From: an uncultured Altererythrobacter sp.
GTDB taxonomy: Bacteria > Pseudomonadota > Alphaproteobacteria > Sphingomonadales > Sphingomonadaceae
NCBI GenBank assembly: GCA_946886175.1
Contig: CAMPIA010000004.1
Location: 1 to 25,175, forward strand
Reading direction: 5' to 3'
Length of the DNA stretch: 25,175 nucleotides
Position numbers and translations under genes: made by a program. The notes under the pieces were generated by a model, which saw only the letters and a list, made by a program, of their open reading frames with translations, was not told where the DNA came from and ran no database searches. This document shows, piece by piece, positions 1 to 7,565 of this stretch (position 1 is its first letter; each line of letters begins with the position of its first letter).

Positions 1-6
1 GAGACA

Positions 7-70
7 CGCAATCCGCATGAAGCGCCTCCTGTTATTTTAGGCTTAAAGGATTGCGCTCGGCCGCGCAATC
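7..70. terminator. Hairpin with three CGCAATC arms, possible terminator of the minus-strand kinase operon
   Basis: The heptamer CGCAATC occurs at 7-13 and 64-70, and its complement GATTGCG at 49-55. The last two form a perfect 8-bp stem, GATTGCGC (49-56) with GCGCAATC (63-70), around a 6-base loop. An alternative long-range pairing is 7-14 with 48-55. Read on the minus strand, the stem lies about 95 bases past the stop of the DUF6285-like gene and is followed by CCTTTAAG, a poor U-tract. It may therefore be a weak terminator or a repeat unit. No gene is visible in 1-164. Confidence 0.35.
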
Positions 71-164
71 GGCTTGGCCATCCGCCTGCGACAGGGGCAA
101 GGCCGCGCGGTTTTCGCCGTCCGAATCCTGCCAGCCAATCCGAGCGCCTGACCTGCGTCTCGAC

Positions 165-521
165 TTATCGCGGCGCCTTCCACTGCGCGTAGGCGGGATA
201 GGTGGGCTGGTCGACTTCGAGCTTGTCGATAGCCGTCCGGATCAGGTGGTCCACCAGCTCCGGGCGATTCGACTCGAACGAACCGTCGCGTATCGCCTCG
301 GCCAGGCGGTGGTTGCGATCGCGGAGGTCGCCCTGGGACCCGACCAGCGCATCGAGCCGGTCGAATTCGCGCGCGGTGCTCGCCGGTGCGAGAGCGATCT
401 CGCGCAAGGCGATTCCCAGCGCGTTCGCTGCGACCTTTTGCGCGAAGCCCGGCGCGAGGCCCTGCTCGAGCGCCTCCCGGACCTGCGCGATCAGCAAGTC
501 GGGCGATGGGCTATCCTGCAT
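165..521 (-). CDS. DUF6285-like small protein, LvaB-like partner of the adjacent kinase
   Basis: This 118-residue soluble, mostly helical protein starts MQDSPSPDLLIAQVREALE. It ends with the LEVDQPTYPAY segment typical of DUF6285 proteins. In the Pseudomonas putida levulinate pathway a small protein of this kind, LvaB, is required by the kinase LvaA to phosphorylate 4-hydroxyacyl-CoA; the same role here is inference. The start at 521 was chosen because MQDxP is the usual beginning of the family. Two ATGs further upstream (545, 542) would add eight residues without a better ribosome site. The chosen start overlaps the 3' end of the kinase gene by 11 bases, so the two are translationally coupled. 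No catalytic residues can be assigned. Confidence 0.8.
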   Translation of the reverse strand: MQDSPSPDLLIAQVREALEQGLAPGFAQKVAANALGIALREIALAPASTAREFDRLDALVGSQGDLRDRNHRLAEAIRDGSFESNRPELVDHLIRTAIDKLEVDQPTYPAYAQWKAPR

Positions 522-1614
522 GTCGGGCCTCGCGCCAGGCATCATGCTCGGGAACGAGCAGGCGCATCAGGTCGAATTCGGTCTCCGAGGCGCGCCTTGC
601 GATCACGCCCCCCTCCACGGATCGGTTGCCTTCGAGGAACGCCTTCGCTGCGCCCGCGCACATCACGCCCCAGTTCATCGTCTGGAACACCTCCCAGGCG
701 TGGAGTTCGGCCGGGTCGATCGGTGCGCCGCCCGCCGCCTCGTAACCCGCGATCAGATCCTCGCGCCTGCCGAAGCCGCCCACCGGCAGCTCGGGATGCT
801 GGAAGCGCCAACTCGTGACGCAGAGCCATGCCAGATCGTACGCCGGTGGGCCGATATGCGCGAGCTCCCAGTCGAGCACCGCCCGAATGCCCTCGGGCCC
901 GACGACCAGGTTGCCGGTGCGAAAATCGCCATGCAGCAGCGCATGATCGCCGCTCTCGCGCATGTTGTCCCTGAGCCAGCGGAGCGCAAATTCGAACACC
1001 GGGCGATCCTGCCGGGTTTCGCGATGACGCTGCTCGAGCGCATCGAGCGCTTCGCGCGCGCCCTGCCGCTTGAGGCCGAGGACATCGTAGCCGGTCGCCG
1101 AATGAAGGCGGGCGAGGATTTCGCCGCAGCACCGCGCCATTCCCGCGCGCGTCTGGGCGAGTTCGGGCAGCTTCAGCACCCGCACGCCCACCGTTTCGCC
1201 ATCGACGCGCTCCATCGCGTAGCCGTCGCCACCCGGCGATCCGGCGGGCATCTTGAACGGCACATCGGGAACGGGCACGCCCAATCCGGCGGCCATCCGC
1301 ACGATGTCGGCTTCGGCGGCGACGCTCGCGAGGCCCTGCGTGGAGAAGCGGCGTCCGGGCGGTTGCCGCCGCAGAACCAGGCGGCGGCGTTCGCCATCGC
1401 CGAGCGTCAGGTCGAAGGCCCAGGTCTCCTTGCTCGCCCCGCCAGACAGCCCTTCGAGGGCGTCGACCGACCTCGCCGCCAACCCTGCCCCTCGCGCCGC
1501 ATCGAGGATCGCCTCGGCGAGCCCTTCGTCCGACGCGGCGAGATCGCTCGTGCACCTGTCGGGCTTGCGGTCGCCCGGATCGAGCGTCGCATCGGGGAAG
1601 CGCGGGTCCGCCAT
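511..1614 (-). CDS. APH-fold phosphotransferase, LvaA/ACAD10-kinase-like
   Basis: This 367-residue kinase has the aminoglycoside-phosphotransferase fold. Visible motifs are a nucleotide loop LSGGASKETW near residues 56-65, LVLRR near 79-83 where the beta-3 basic residue sits, the catalytic loop HGDFRTGNL at 228-236 (D230, N235) and the metal-binding LDWELAH at 247-253 (D248). Kinases of this subfamily that sit next to acyl-CoA dehydrogenases, namely LvaA in Pseudomonas and the N-terminal part of animal ACAD10/ACAD11, phosphorylate the 4-hydroxyl of 4-hydroxyacyl-CoA. Antibiotic resistance is unlikely in this context. The ATG at 1614 (MADPRFPD) gives a normal family length. A TTG at 1665 in frame would add 17 residues. 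Neither has a strong Shine-Dalgarno. It is divergent from the dehydrogenase at 1814 and overlaps the DUF6285-like gene. Confidence 0.88.
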   Translation of the reverse strand: MADPRFPDATLDPGDRKPDRCTSDLAASDEGLAEAILDAARGAGLAARSVDALEGLSGGASKETWAFDLTLGDGERRRLVLRRQPPGRRFSTQGLASVAAEADIVRMAAGLGVPVPDVPFKMPAGSPGGDGYAMERVDGETVGVRVLKLPELAQTRAGMARCCGEILARLHSATGYDVLGLKRQGAREALDALEQRHRETRQDRPVFEFALRWLRDNMRESGDHALLHGDFRTGNLVVGPEGIRAVLDWELAHIGPPAYDLAWLCVTSWRFQHPELPVGGFGRREDLIAGYEAAGGAPIDPAELHAWEVFQTMNWGVMCAGAAKAFLEGNRSVEGGVIARRASETEFDLMRLLVPEHDAWREARHAG

Positions 1615-1655
1615 CGCCGGCACCGTGAAGCACCGATCGCGATTCTCCAAGCCAT

Positions 1656-1670
1656 CGGCTTTCAAAGCCG
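1656..1670. promoter_or_regulatory. 15-base perfect dyad in the divergent kinase/dehydrogenase promoter region
   Basis: CGGCTTT-C-AAAGCCG is a perfect 7-bp inverted repeat around one base, about 42 bases upstream of the kinase start and 144 bases upstream of the dehydrogenase start. Its position in the only gap between these divergent genes suits an operator. The alternative TTG start of the kinase would fall inside it, which is one reason to prefer the ATG at 1614. The shared ACTTKCA motif found elsewhere in the window is absent from this gap. Confidence 0.35.
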
Positions 1671-1813
1671 CCAGCTTTCGCGTTACGCAGTCAAGTCGGC
1701 GTTCCCGGACCGGGACCCGGGCATGCTACCCTGCCGGGAGACCACGTTCAGCTACGAGCTGCGCGGCAATGGCAATCTCGCCGGGTACTGATCGATTGGA
1801 GGGAAAAGAGCCG

Positions 1814-3100
1814 ATGGATTTCACCGTGCCGCAGCAGCTGGAGGACTACTACGCCGAGCTCGAGCGCTTCATCGAAGCGGAGATCGAACCGCTGGTCGCG
1901 GAGGGCGACAACGTGCGCTTCTTCGACCACCGCCGCGAGCACGCGCGCACCGACTGGGACGCGGGCGGCCTGCCGCGCCGCGAGTGGGAGGAGCTGCTGC
2001 GCGAAGCGACCCGGCGCGCCGACGCCGCGGGCCACTGGCGCTTCTCCGCACCCGGGAAATACGGCGGCAAGGACGGATCGAACCTGTGGATGGCGGTGAT
2101 CCGCGACCGCTTCGCGCAGCGCGGCCTCGGCCTGCACAACGATTTGCAGAACGAACACTCGATCGTGGGCAATTTCCCCTTCGTCGCGATGTTCGAGGAG
2201 TTCGGGACCGAGGCGCAGAAGAAGGAATTCATCACCGGCGGCTTCGAGCGGCAGCGCCGCGTCGCCTTCGGGCTGACCGAGCCCGACCATGGCTCCGACG
2301 CGACCCATATGGAGACCCGCGCCGTGCGCGAGACGCGCAACGGGGCGTCCGGTTGGCGGATCGACGGCGAGAAGATGTGGATCACCGGGATGCACGTCGC
2401 CACCCACTGCGCGGTGTTCGCCCGGACCGGCGGGGAGGATGGCGAGGCGAAGGGGATCACCTGCCTGCTCGTCCCCAACCCCACCGAGGGGCTCGAGATC
2501 GAGGAGTGGATGTGGACCTTCAACATGCCCACCGACCATCCGCGGCTGTCGCTCAAGAACGTCTGGGTGCCCGATGAAGCGCTGCTCGGCGAGGAAGGCC
2601 GCGGGCTCGCGCTGGCGCAGAGCTTCGTCCACCAGAACCGTATCCGCCAGGCCGCGAGCAGCCTCGGCGCGGCGACCTACTGCATCGAGGAAAGCGTGCG
2701 CTACGCCCGCACCCGCAAGCCGTTCGGCGAGGAGCTGGCGAAGAACCAGGCGATCCAGTTTCCGTTGGTCGAGCTCGCGACGCAATGCGAAATGCTGCGC
2801 CTGCTGATCTACAAGACCGCGTGGGAAATGGACCGCCTGCCGCACAAGGCGATCGAGCGCGAACTCTCGGACAAGGTCTCGATGTGCAACTACTGGGCGA
2901 ACCGGCTGGTGTGCGAGGCGGCCGACCGCGCGATGCAAGTCCACGGCGGCATCGGCTATTCCCGCCACAAGCCGTTCGAGCACATCTATCGCCACCACCG
3001 CCGCTACCGCATCACCGAAGGCGCCGAGGAGATCCAGATGCGCAAGGTCGCCGCCTACCTGTTCGGCTACCTCGGACCGCGCAAGGGAATGTTCGGATGA
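1814..3100 (+). CDS. Acyl-CoA dehydrogenase, ACAD10/11 / LvaC type
   Basis: This 428-residue flavoenzyme carries the acyl-CoA dehydrogenase signatures. They include GLTEPDHGSDATHMETR in the FAD/substrate region, RKPFGEELAKNQAIQFPL in the C-terminal helical domain, and MQVHGGIGYS followed by YRITEGAEEIQ at the end. The Glu of TEGAEEIQ (about residue 402) occupies the usual catalytic-base position. The TEGxEEIQ form and the neighbouring APH-fold kinase point to the ACAD10/ACAD11/LvaC branch. That branch acts on 4-phosphoryloxyacyl-CoA in known cases; this specific substrate is inference. The ATG at 1814 is preceded by GGAGGGA at 1798-1804, and the frame stays open far upstream only as a shadow of the kinase gene. 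Confidence 0.92.
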   Translation: MDFTVPQQLEDYYAELERFIEAEIEPLVAEGDNVRFFDHRREHARTDWDAGGLPRREWEELLREATRRADAAGHWRFSAPGKYGGKDGSNLWMAVIRDRFAQRGLGLHNDLQNEHSIVGNFPFVAMFEEFGTEAQKKEFITGGFERQRRVAFGLTEPDHGSDATHMETRAVRETRNGASGWRIDGEKMWITGMHVATHCAVFARTGGEDGEAKGITCLLVPNPTEGLEIEEWMWTFNMPTDHPRLSLKNVWVPDEALLGEEGRGLALAQSFVHQNRIRQAASSLGAATYCIEESVRYARTRKPFGEELAKNQAIQFPLVELATQCEMLRLLIYKTAWEMDRLPHKAIERELSDKVSMCNYWANRLVCEAADRAMQVHGGIGYSRHKPFEHIYRHHRRYRITEGAEEIQMRKVAAYLFGYLGPRKGMFG

Positions 3101-3194
3101 GCGGGGTGGTGCCGCCCTGCTGATCGAGAACGACGGCGAGGTCGCAGCCGTGCGCCCCCGTCGATCGCAAAATCGTGCTCGACAACTTTCATAA
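3097..3194 (+). pseudogene. Possible frameshifted remnant of an enoyl-CoA hydratase 5' end
   Basis: An ATG overlaps the dehydrogenase stop as ATGA (3097-3100) and opens a frame of only eight codons, MSGVVPPC. One frame over, from 3117 to the TAA at 3192, the bases read LLIENDGEVAAVRPRRSQN and then RARQLS. This resembles the first strand of crotonase-family proteins (IENDGxVAxVxLNRPxxRNALS). A one-base shift would join the two pieces. The match is short and made by eye, so this could be chance. Confidence 0.25.
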
Positions 3195-3201
3195 TCGAAC
3201 C
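3185..3201 (+). promoter_or_regulatory. Shared regulon motif, copy A, inside a nested dyad
   Basis: ACTTTCATAATCGAACC lies 32 bases upstream of the thiolase start. It shares 15 of 17 bases with copy C at 17261. It is also embedded in local dyads: TTCATA (3188-3193) with TATGAA (3202-3207), and CAACTT (3183-3188) with AAGTTG (3213-3218). The copy points the same way as the downstream gene. Its function as an operator or promoter element is inference from its recurrence. Confidence 0.6.
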
Positions 3202-3233
3202 TATGAAGAGGCAAGTTGTGAGAGGGCGGTAGA

Positions 3234-4463
3234 TTGGTCACGATAATCGGCGGCTGGCAAAGTGATTTCTCGCGCAACTGGGCGCGCGAGGGCAAGGAAC
3301 TCGCCGACGGTTTCGCGGAGGCGCTGGCCGAAGGGCTGGCGGAAACCGGGCTCGAGCCGGGTGACATACAGTGCGGCCATGTGGGCAATTTCGTCGCCGA
3401 CATGTTCGCCGGCCAGGGCTTGCTGGGCGGCTTCTTCGGACAAGTGCATCCCGAACTCGACGGCCTGCCCACCTCCCGGCACGAGGCGGCCTGCGCCAGC
3501 GGATCGATGGCGATACTGGCCGCCACGGCCGAGATCGAGGCCGGCCGCTACGACACCGCCTGCGTGCTCGGCATCGAGTTGATGCGCAACGTGCCCGGGC
3601 AGCAGGCAGCGGAAAATCTGGGCGCGGCGATCTGGCAGGGTCACGAGTTGCAGGACGCGGTCTTTCCCTGGCCCCGCGCCTTCAGCGATCTTTCCGAGGA
3701 ATACGATCGCCGCTTCGGTATCGACTACCGCCATCTGATGCGCATTTCCGAGATCAATTTCGGCAATGCGCGCCGCAATCCCAACGCGCAGACCCGCGGA
3801 TGGCAATTCACCGACAAGAGCTTCACCGCGTGCGACGAGGCCAACCCGGTGGTGGAAGGCCGCACCCGCAAGATGGATTGCGGCCAGGTGACCGACGGCG
3901 CCGCGGTCGTCTTTCTCGCATCAGACGAATGGGCGGCCGAATGGGCTGAGCGCCGTGGAGTTCCGGTTTCGAGCCTGTCCAGGATCGCCGGCTGGGGCCA
4001 CCGCTCCGCGCCGATATCCTACCGCGCCAAAGTCCGCGCCAGCGAGGGCGAAGCCTATGTTTTCCCGCAGGTCCGCCGCGCCATTCTCGACGCGCGCGAG
4101 CGGGCGGGCGTCGACCTCGACGCCATCGACGCGGTGGAGACGCACGATTGCTTCGCCATGACCGAATACATGGCGATCGACCATCTCGGGCTGACCGCGC
4201 CGGGCGAAAGCTGGAAGGCGATCGAAGACGGCACGATCGAACTGGGCGGCCAGCTGCCGATCAACCCCTCGGGCGGCCTGATCGGGCTCGGCCATCCGGT
4301 CGGCGCGACCGGCGTGCGCATGCTGCTCGATGCGCACAAGCAGGTCACCGGCAGCGCGGGCGACTACCAGGTCGAAGGCGCGCGCCGCGTGCAGACGCTC
4401 AACATCGGCGGTTCGACCACCACCACCGCGAGTTTTGTGGTCGAAACCGCCGAAGCGGCATGA
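3234..4463 (+). CDS. SCP-x-type thiolase / acetyl-CoA acetyltransferase
   Basis: This 409-residue thiolase belongs to the SCP-x/lipid-transfer branch. The nucleophile is C87 in HEAACASGS. HDCF at 304-307 (H304, C306) and GGLIGLGHPVGATG at 347-360 (H354) form the rest of the active site. NIGGS replaces the C-terminal Cys-Gly-Gly loop of FadA thiolases. Having C87 argues for true thiolysis or condensation; the steroid aldolase Ltp2 branch lacks this Cys. No DUF35 partner gene is visible nearby. Translation appears to begin at a TTG (3234), seven bases after AGAGGG at 3221-3226, since no ATG fits the N-terminus. It heads the block thiolase, LEH-like protein, CoA ligase, DUF1295, the first three joined by ATGA overlaps. 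Confidence 0.88.
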   Translation: MVTIIGGWQSDFSRNWAREGKELADGFAEALAEGLAETGLEPGDIQCGHVGNFVADMFAGQGLLGGFFGQVHPELDGLPTSRHEAACASGSMAILAATAEIEAGRYDTACVLGIELMRNVPGQQAAENLGAAIWQGHELQDAVFPWPRAFSDLSEEYDRRFGIDYRHLMRISEINFGNARRNPNAQTRGWQFTDKSFTACDEANPVVEGRTRKMDCGQVTDGAAVVFLASDEWAAEWAERRGVPVSSLSRIAGWGHRSAPISYRAKVRASEGEAYVFPQVRRAILDARERAGVDLDAIDAVETHDCFAMTEYMAIDHLGLTAPGESWKAIEDGTIELGGQLPINPSGGLIGLGHPVGATGVRMLLDAHKQVTGSAGDYQVEGARRVQTLNIGGSTTTTASFVVETAEAA

Positions 4464-4963
4464 TCGCGCGCCGCAACCTGCTGGCGCTGGCAGCGCTGCT
4501 TTCCCTCCCGATACCGGCCTTTGCAAGGAGCCGCCGAATGACCCGTATGGAACAGTTCCAGTCCGTCATCGATGCGTGGAAGCGCAAGGATGTCGAGGCC
4601 GTCTTCGCCGCCATGACCGATGACGTGGTATGGCACTATGCCGCCGCGATCGCTCCGCCCGCGCGCGGCAAGGCCGAAGCGCGCGCCTTTGTCGAACAGT
4701 TCGGTGCGAACATCGGCGAGGTCCGCTGGCGCATCTTCCACCACTGCGAGAGCGGCGACCGCCTGTTCGTGGAAGGGGTGGACGAATACACCACGAAAGA
4801 CGGCATCGACATCGCCGCGCCCTATGCCGGCGTCATCGAGTTTCGCGGCGACAAGATCAGCGCGTGGCGCGACTATGTCGATCGCGGCACGATCGACAGC
4901 CAGAAAGCCGGCAAGGGCTGGTCCGAACAGGTGAAGGAGCTGGTCGGACGGCCCGCGCAATGA
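4460..4963 (+). CDS. SnoaL/LEH-like NTF2-fold protein with signal-peptide-like N-terminus
   Basis: The 167-residue product has an NTF2 fold closest to the limonene-1,2-epoxide hydrolase (LEH) group. By spacing, Y60, D108 and D141 (in WRDYVD) match the LEH Tyr and two Asp residues. The LEH Arg is Gly106 and the Asn is Ala62, so classical epoxide hydrolysis is doubtful. The first 24 residues, MIARRNLLALAALLSLPIPA then FARS, look like an RR-containing signal peptide. The ATG at 4460 overlaps the thiolase stop (ATGA) without a Shine-Dalgarno. A second in-frame ATG at 4538 (MTRMEQF) is preceded by AAGGAG at 4525-4530 and would give a 141-residue cytoplasmic form. Either or both may be used. The stop overlaps the start of the CoA ligase. 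Confidence 0.78.
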   Translation: MIARRNLLALAALLSLPIPAFARSRRMTRMEQFQSVIDAWKRKDVEAVFAAMTDDVVWHYAAAIAPPARGKAEARAFVEQFGANIGEVRWRIFHHCESGDRLFVEGVDEYTTKDGIDIAAPYAGVIEFRGDKISAWRDYVDRGTIDSQKAGKGWSEQVKELVGRPAQ

Positions 4964-6750
4964 TCGCCGCCGTCGGCGAAGACTGGCGGCAGGCGCCGTT
5001 CCGGCACGCGGAGTTCCTCCCGGTCGATCTCGACCTGCGCGAAGATCCGGACGGCACCATCCGGCTGAAAAGCCGGCAGGCGTTCGAACCGATCGACGCC
5101 AATCTCGCCCGCGCCTTCCTCGCTACCGCCCGGCGCATGGGCGAAACGTCCGCCTTGGCGGAGCGGAACGGCGACGGCGCGTGGGAATACACATCCTTTG
5201 CCGAACTCGCCGCGCAAGTGCGCGCGGCGTCGCAATGGCTGCTCGACAACCTGCCGCGTGGCGGCGTGCTGGTAATCATGGCGGAAAACAGCGTGGCGGT
5301 GGCCGCGCTCAGCTTCGCCGCCTTCGCAACCGGCAGGGTGCTGTGCCCGATCAGCCCGGCTTACGGGCTGGCGGGCGGCGATCACGCCCGGCTGCGGCAC
5401 GTCTTCGACAAGGTCGGCCCCGCGGCCATTTTCTGCGACTCGCGTGAAGCCTATGCCAGGGCTCTCGAGGACATCGGCAGCGAGGCGAAAGTGATCGCCT
5501 GCTATCCGGCCCCGTTCGGCGATGGCGCAGCGTCGCTCGCGGAGGTCTTCGCGGTCCAGCCGACCGGTGCGGTCGACGACGCGATCGATGCGATCGATCC
5601 GCAGGCGAGCGCACAGTACATGATGACCTCGGGCTCGACCGGCTTGCCCAAGGTGGTCGAGCAGTCGCTTTCGGCGCTGGCCGCGAACACTGCGCAGGGC
5701 ATCGGGCTGATCGGCCGCGCGGCGGGTTGGGACGATGTCATGCTCGACTGGCTTCCCTGGCACCACGCCGCCGGTGCCAGCGTGTTGCGCGCCGGCCTCG
5801 TCCAGGGCGGCACGCTGCACATCGATTCCGGCAAGCCCGCACCAGGCTTGTTCGATACCAGCATCGCCAATCTGCGCGACGTGAGCGTGCCGTATTTCAA
5901 CAACGTTCCGCTCGGCTATGCCATGCTGGTCGAGGCGATGGACGAGGACCCGGCGCTGCGCGACACCTTCTTCGAGAAGATGCGTCTCATGCTCTATGGC
6001 GGGGCCGGCCTGCCGCAGCATATCCTCGACAGGCTGCAACGCCACGCGGTCGCGGCCACCGGGCACCGCATCCACATGACCACCGGCTACGGCATGACGG
6101 AGACCGTCTCGGGATGCTGCGCCATTCATTTCGAGACCGACAAGGTCGGCATCGGCCTGCCGGGTCCCGGGGTGGAGATGAAGCTGGTTCCCTCAGGCGA
6201 CCGCTACGAAGCGCGGTTGCGCGGCCCGATGCTCATGAAGGGTTATCTCGACGATCCCGAGAAAACCCGGGAAGCGTTCGACGATGAAGGCTTTTACCGC
6301 ACCGGCGACATGGTCGTGTTTCACGATCGCGCGGACCCGGCGCAGGGCCTCGCCTTCGCGGGCCGGATGGCGGAGGAGTTCAAGCTCGCCAACGGCGCCT
6401 GGGTCTATGGCGGTCAGTTGCGCGAAAAATTGCTCAAGGCGCTGAGCGAGGAGATTGCCGAGCTCGTCCTGGCCGACGACAATCGCCCCTATCTGGGCTT
6501 GCTGGCATGGCCGAAGGCGGGCGCCACGCTCGATCAGGTCGCCGACAGGCTGCGCACCTTCAATACGCAGCAGCGCGGCGGATCGGCGACGATCAAGCGG
6601 GTCAGGCTCTTCTCCTCGCCGCCGAGCGCCGACCGCAACGAGATTTCGGACAAGGGCACCATCAACCGGCGGGCAGTGCTCGATAACCGCACGGCCGACG
6701 TCGACGCCCTGTTTGCGGACGATCCGCCGGCAGGCGTGCGCGCGGTTTAA
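4960..6750 (+). CDS. Feruloyl-CoA-synthetase-like AMP-forming acyl-CoA ligase
   Basis: The 596-residue ligase belongs to the ANL superfamily and converts a carboxylic acid, ATP and CoA to acyl-CoA, AMP and PPi. Motifs are the P-loop TSGSTGLPK (223-231), GYGMTET (376-382), YRTGD (446-450) and, near the C-terminus, EISDKGTINRRAVL (561-574). The last motif holds the adenylation lysine K565 in the DKGTINxRAVL form typical of feruloyl-CoA synthetases. The family is used for hydroxycinnamates but also occurs in other acid-degradation clusters, so ferulate itself is not proven as substrate; no Ech or Vdh partner gene is adjacent. The start ATG at 4960 overlaps the preceding stop by four bases. Confidence 0.88.
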   Translation: MIAAVGEDWRQAPFRHAEFLPVDLDLREDPDGTIRLKSRQAFEPIDANLARAFLATARRMGETSALAERNGDGAWEYTSFAELAAQVRAASQWLLDNLPRGGVLVIMAENSVAVAALSFAAFATGRVLCPISPAYGLAGGDHARLRHVFDKVGPAAIFCDSREAYARALEDIGSEAKVIACYPAPFGDGAASLAEVFAVQPTGAVDDAIDAIDPQASAQYMMTSGSTGLPKVVEQSLSALAANTAQGIGLIGRAAGWDDVMLDWLPWHHAAGASVLRAGLVQGGTLHIDSGKPAPGLFDTSIANLRDVSVPYFNNVPLGYAMLVEAMDEDPALRDTFFEKMRLMLYGGAGLPQHILDRLQRHAVAATGHRIHMTTGYGMTETVSGCCAIHFETDKVGIGLPGPGVEMKLVPSGDRYEARLRGPMLMKGYLDDPEKTREAFDDEGFYRTGDMVVFHDRADPAQGLAFAGRMAEEFKLANGAWVYGGQLREKLLKALSEEIAELVLADDNRPYLGLLAWPKAGATLDQVADRLRTFNTQQRGGSATIKRVRLFSSPPSADRNEISDKGTINRRAVLDNRTADVDALFADDPPAGVRAV

Positions 6751-6768
6751 CCAGCAGGGGGATTTTGC

Positions 6769-7563
6769 ATGTCGGTCTGGAGCGTTCTGGCGATCGACGC
6801 GGCGATACTCGTCGCCTGTTTCGTCATCTTGTGGCTGGTGTGCCTGCGCACGCGCGACGTAACCCCGGTGGACAGCTTCTGGGCCTTCGGCATGGTGGTG
6901 ATGGCGCTGAGCAGCTACGCCTTCGCCACCGGCGATCCCCAGCGCAAACTGCTGCTGCTCGGGCTTACCGCCGTCTGGGGCCTGCGGCTGGGCGGCTACA
7001 TGCTCTGGCGATGGCGCGATCATGGGTCCGACCGGCGCTATGTCGCCCTGCTGGGCAAGGCGCAGGAACGGCGCGGCTGGTCGTTCGCCAAGGCGAGCGC
7101 CCTGCTGGTCTTCGCGACCCAGGCGCCGCTGCTCTTCATCGTGAGCCTTCCCGCGCAGATCGGCCAGGTCGACGCGGTGCCCCCGCTCGGCATCCTGGCG
7201 CTCCTCGGCGCCTGTCTCAGCCTGTTCGGCACCCTGTTCGAGACGATCGGCGACCTTCAGCTCGTGCGCTTCAAGCGCGACCCGGCCAACCAGGGCAAGG
7301 TGATGGATCGCGGGCTATGGCGCTATACGCGCCACCCGAACTACTTCGGGGACGCGTGCGCGTGGTGGGGCATCTGGCTGGTCGCCGCCGAGACCGCGAC
7401 CGGCGCGTGGAGCGTGATCGGTCCCGTCCTGCTGACCTGGACGCTGATGAAATGGTCGGGCGCGCCGACGGTCGAAGGCAAGATGGCCCGGACCAAGCCC
7501 GACTATGCCGATTACGTGAAGCGCACTTCGGGATTCGTGCCGTGGTTCCCAAAGCGGACCTGA
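6769..7563 (+). CDS. DUF1295 / steroid-5-alpha-reductase-fold membrane protein
   Basis: This 264-residue integral membrane protein has hydrophobic segments near residues 6-26, 38-53, 61-79, 110-130, 138-158, 195-208 and 213-227. The C-terminal region carries the DUF1295 signature: DLQLVRFKRDPANQGKVMD (162-180) and GLWRYTRHPNYFGD (182-195), with RHPNYFG the presumed cofactor-binding part shared with steroid 5-alpha-reductases and ICMT enzymes. A reductase acting on an enone or isoprenoid-like substrate is possible but unproven. AGGGGG (6756-6761) lies seven bases before the ATG, and the gene follows the CoA ligase by 18 bases. It is the last plus-strand gene before a convergent unit. Confidence 0.85.
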   Translation: MSVWSVLAIDAAILVACFVILWLVCLRTRDVTPVDSFWAFGMVVMALSSYAFATGDPQRKLLLLGLTAVWGLRLGGYMLWRWRDHGSDRRYVALLGKAQERRGWSFAKASALLVFATQAPLLFIVSLPAQIGQVDAVPPLGILALLGACLSLFGTLFETIGDLQLVRFKRDPANQGKVMDRGLWRYTRHPNYFGDACAWWGIWLVAAETATGAWSVIGPVLLTWTLMKWSGAPTVEGKMARTKPDYADYVKRTSGFVPWFPKRT

Positions 7564-7565
7564 GC

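Noticed and set aside
511..1614. Aminoglycoside resistance gene
   Set aside because: The fold is shared, but the neighbouring acyl-CoA dehydrogenase and DUF6285-like gene place it with acyl-CoA kinases.
202..1791. Plus-strand open frame opposite the kinase and DUF6285-like genes
   Set aside because: It is antisense to HGDFRTGNL-bearing kinase codons and has no known motif.
1748..3526. Long minus-strand open frame (592 codons) opposite the dehydrogenase
   Set aside because: It is antisense to a gene with clear acyl-CoA dehydrogenase motifs; its low-complexity, Arg/Ala/His-rich translation is typical of high-GC shadows.
4960..6750. Standard ferulate degradation locus
   Set aside because: No feruloyl-CoA hydratase/aldolase or vanillin dehydrogenase gene is nearby, so the ligase probably serves another acid.
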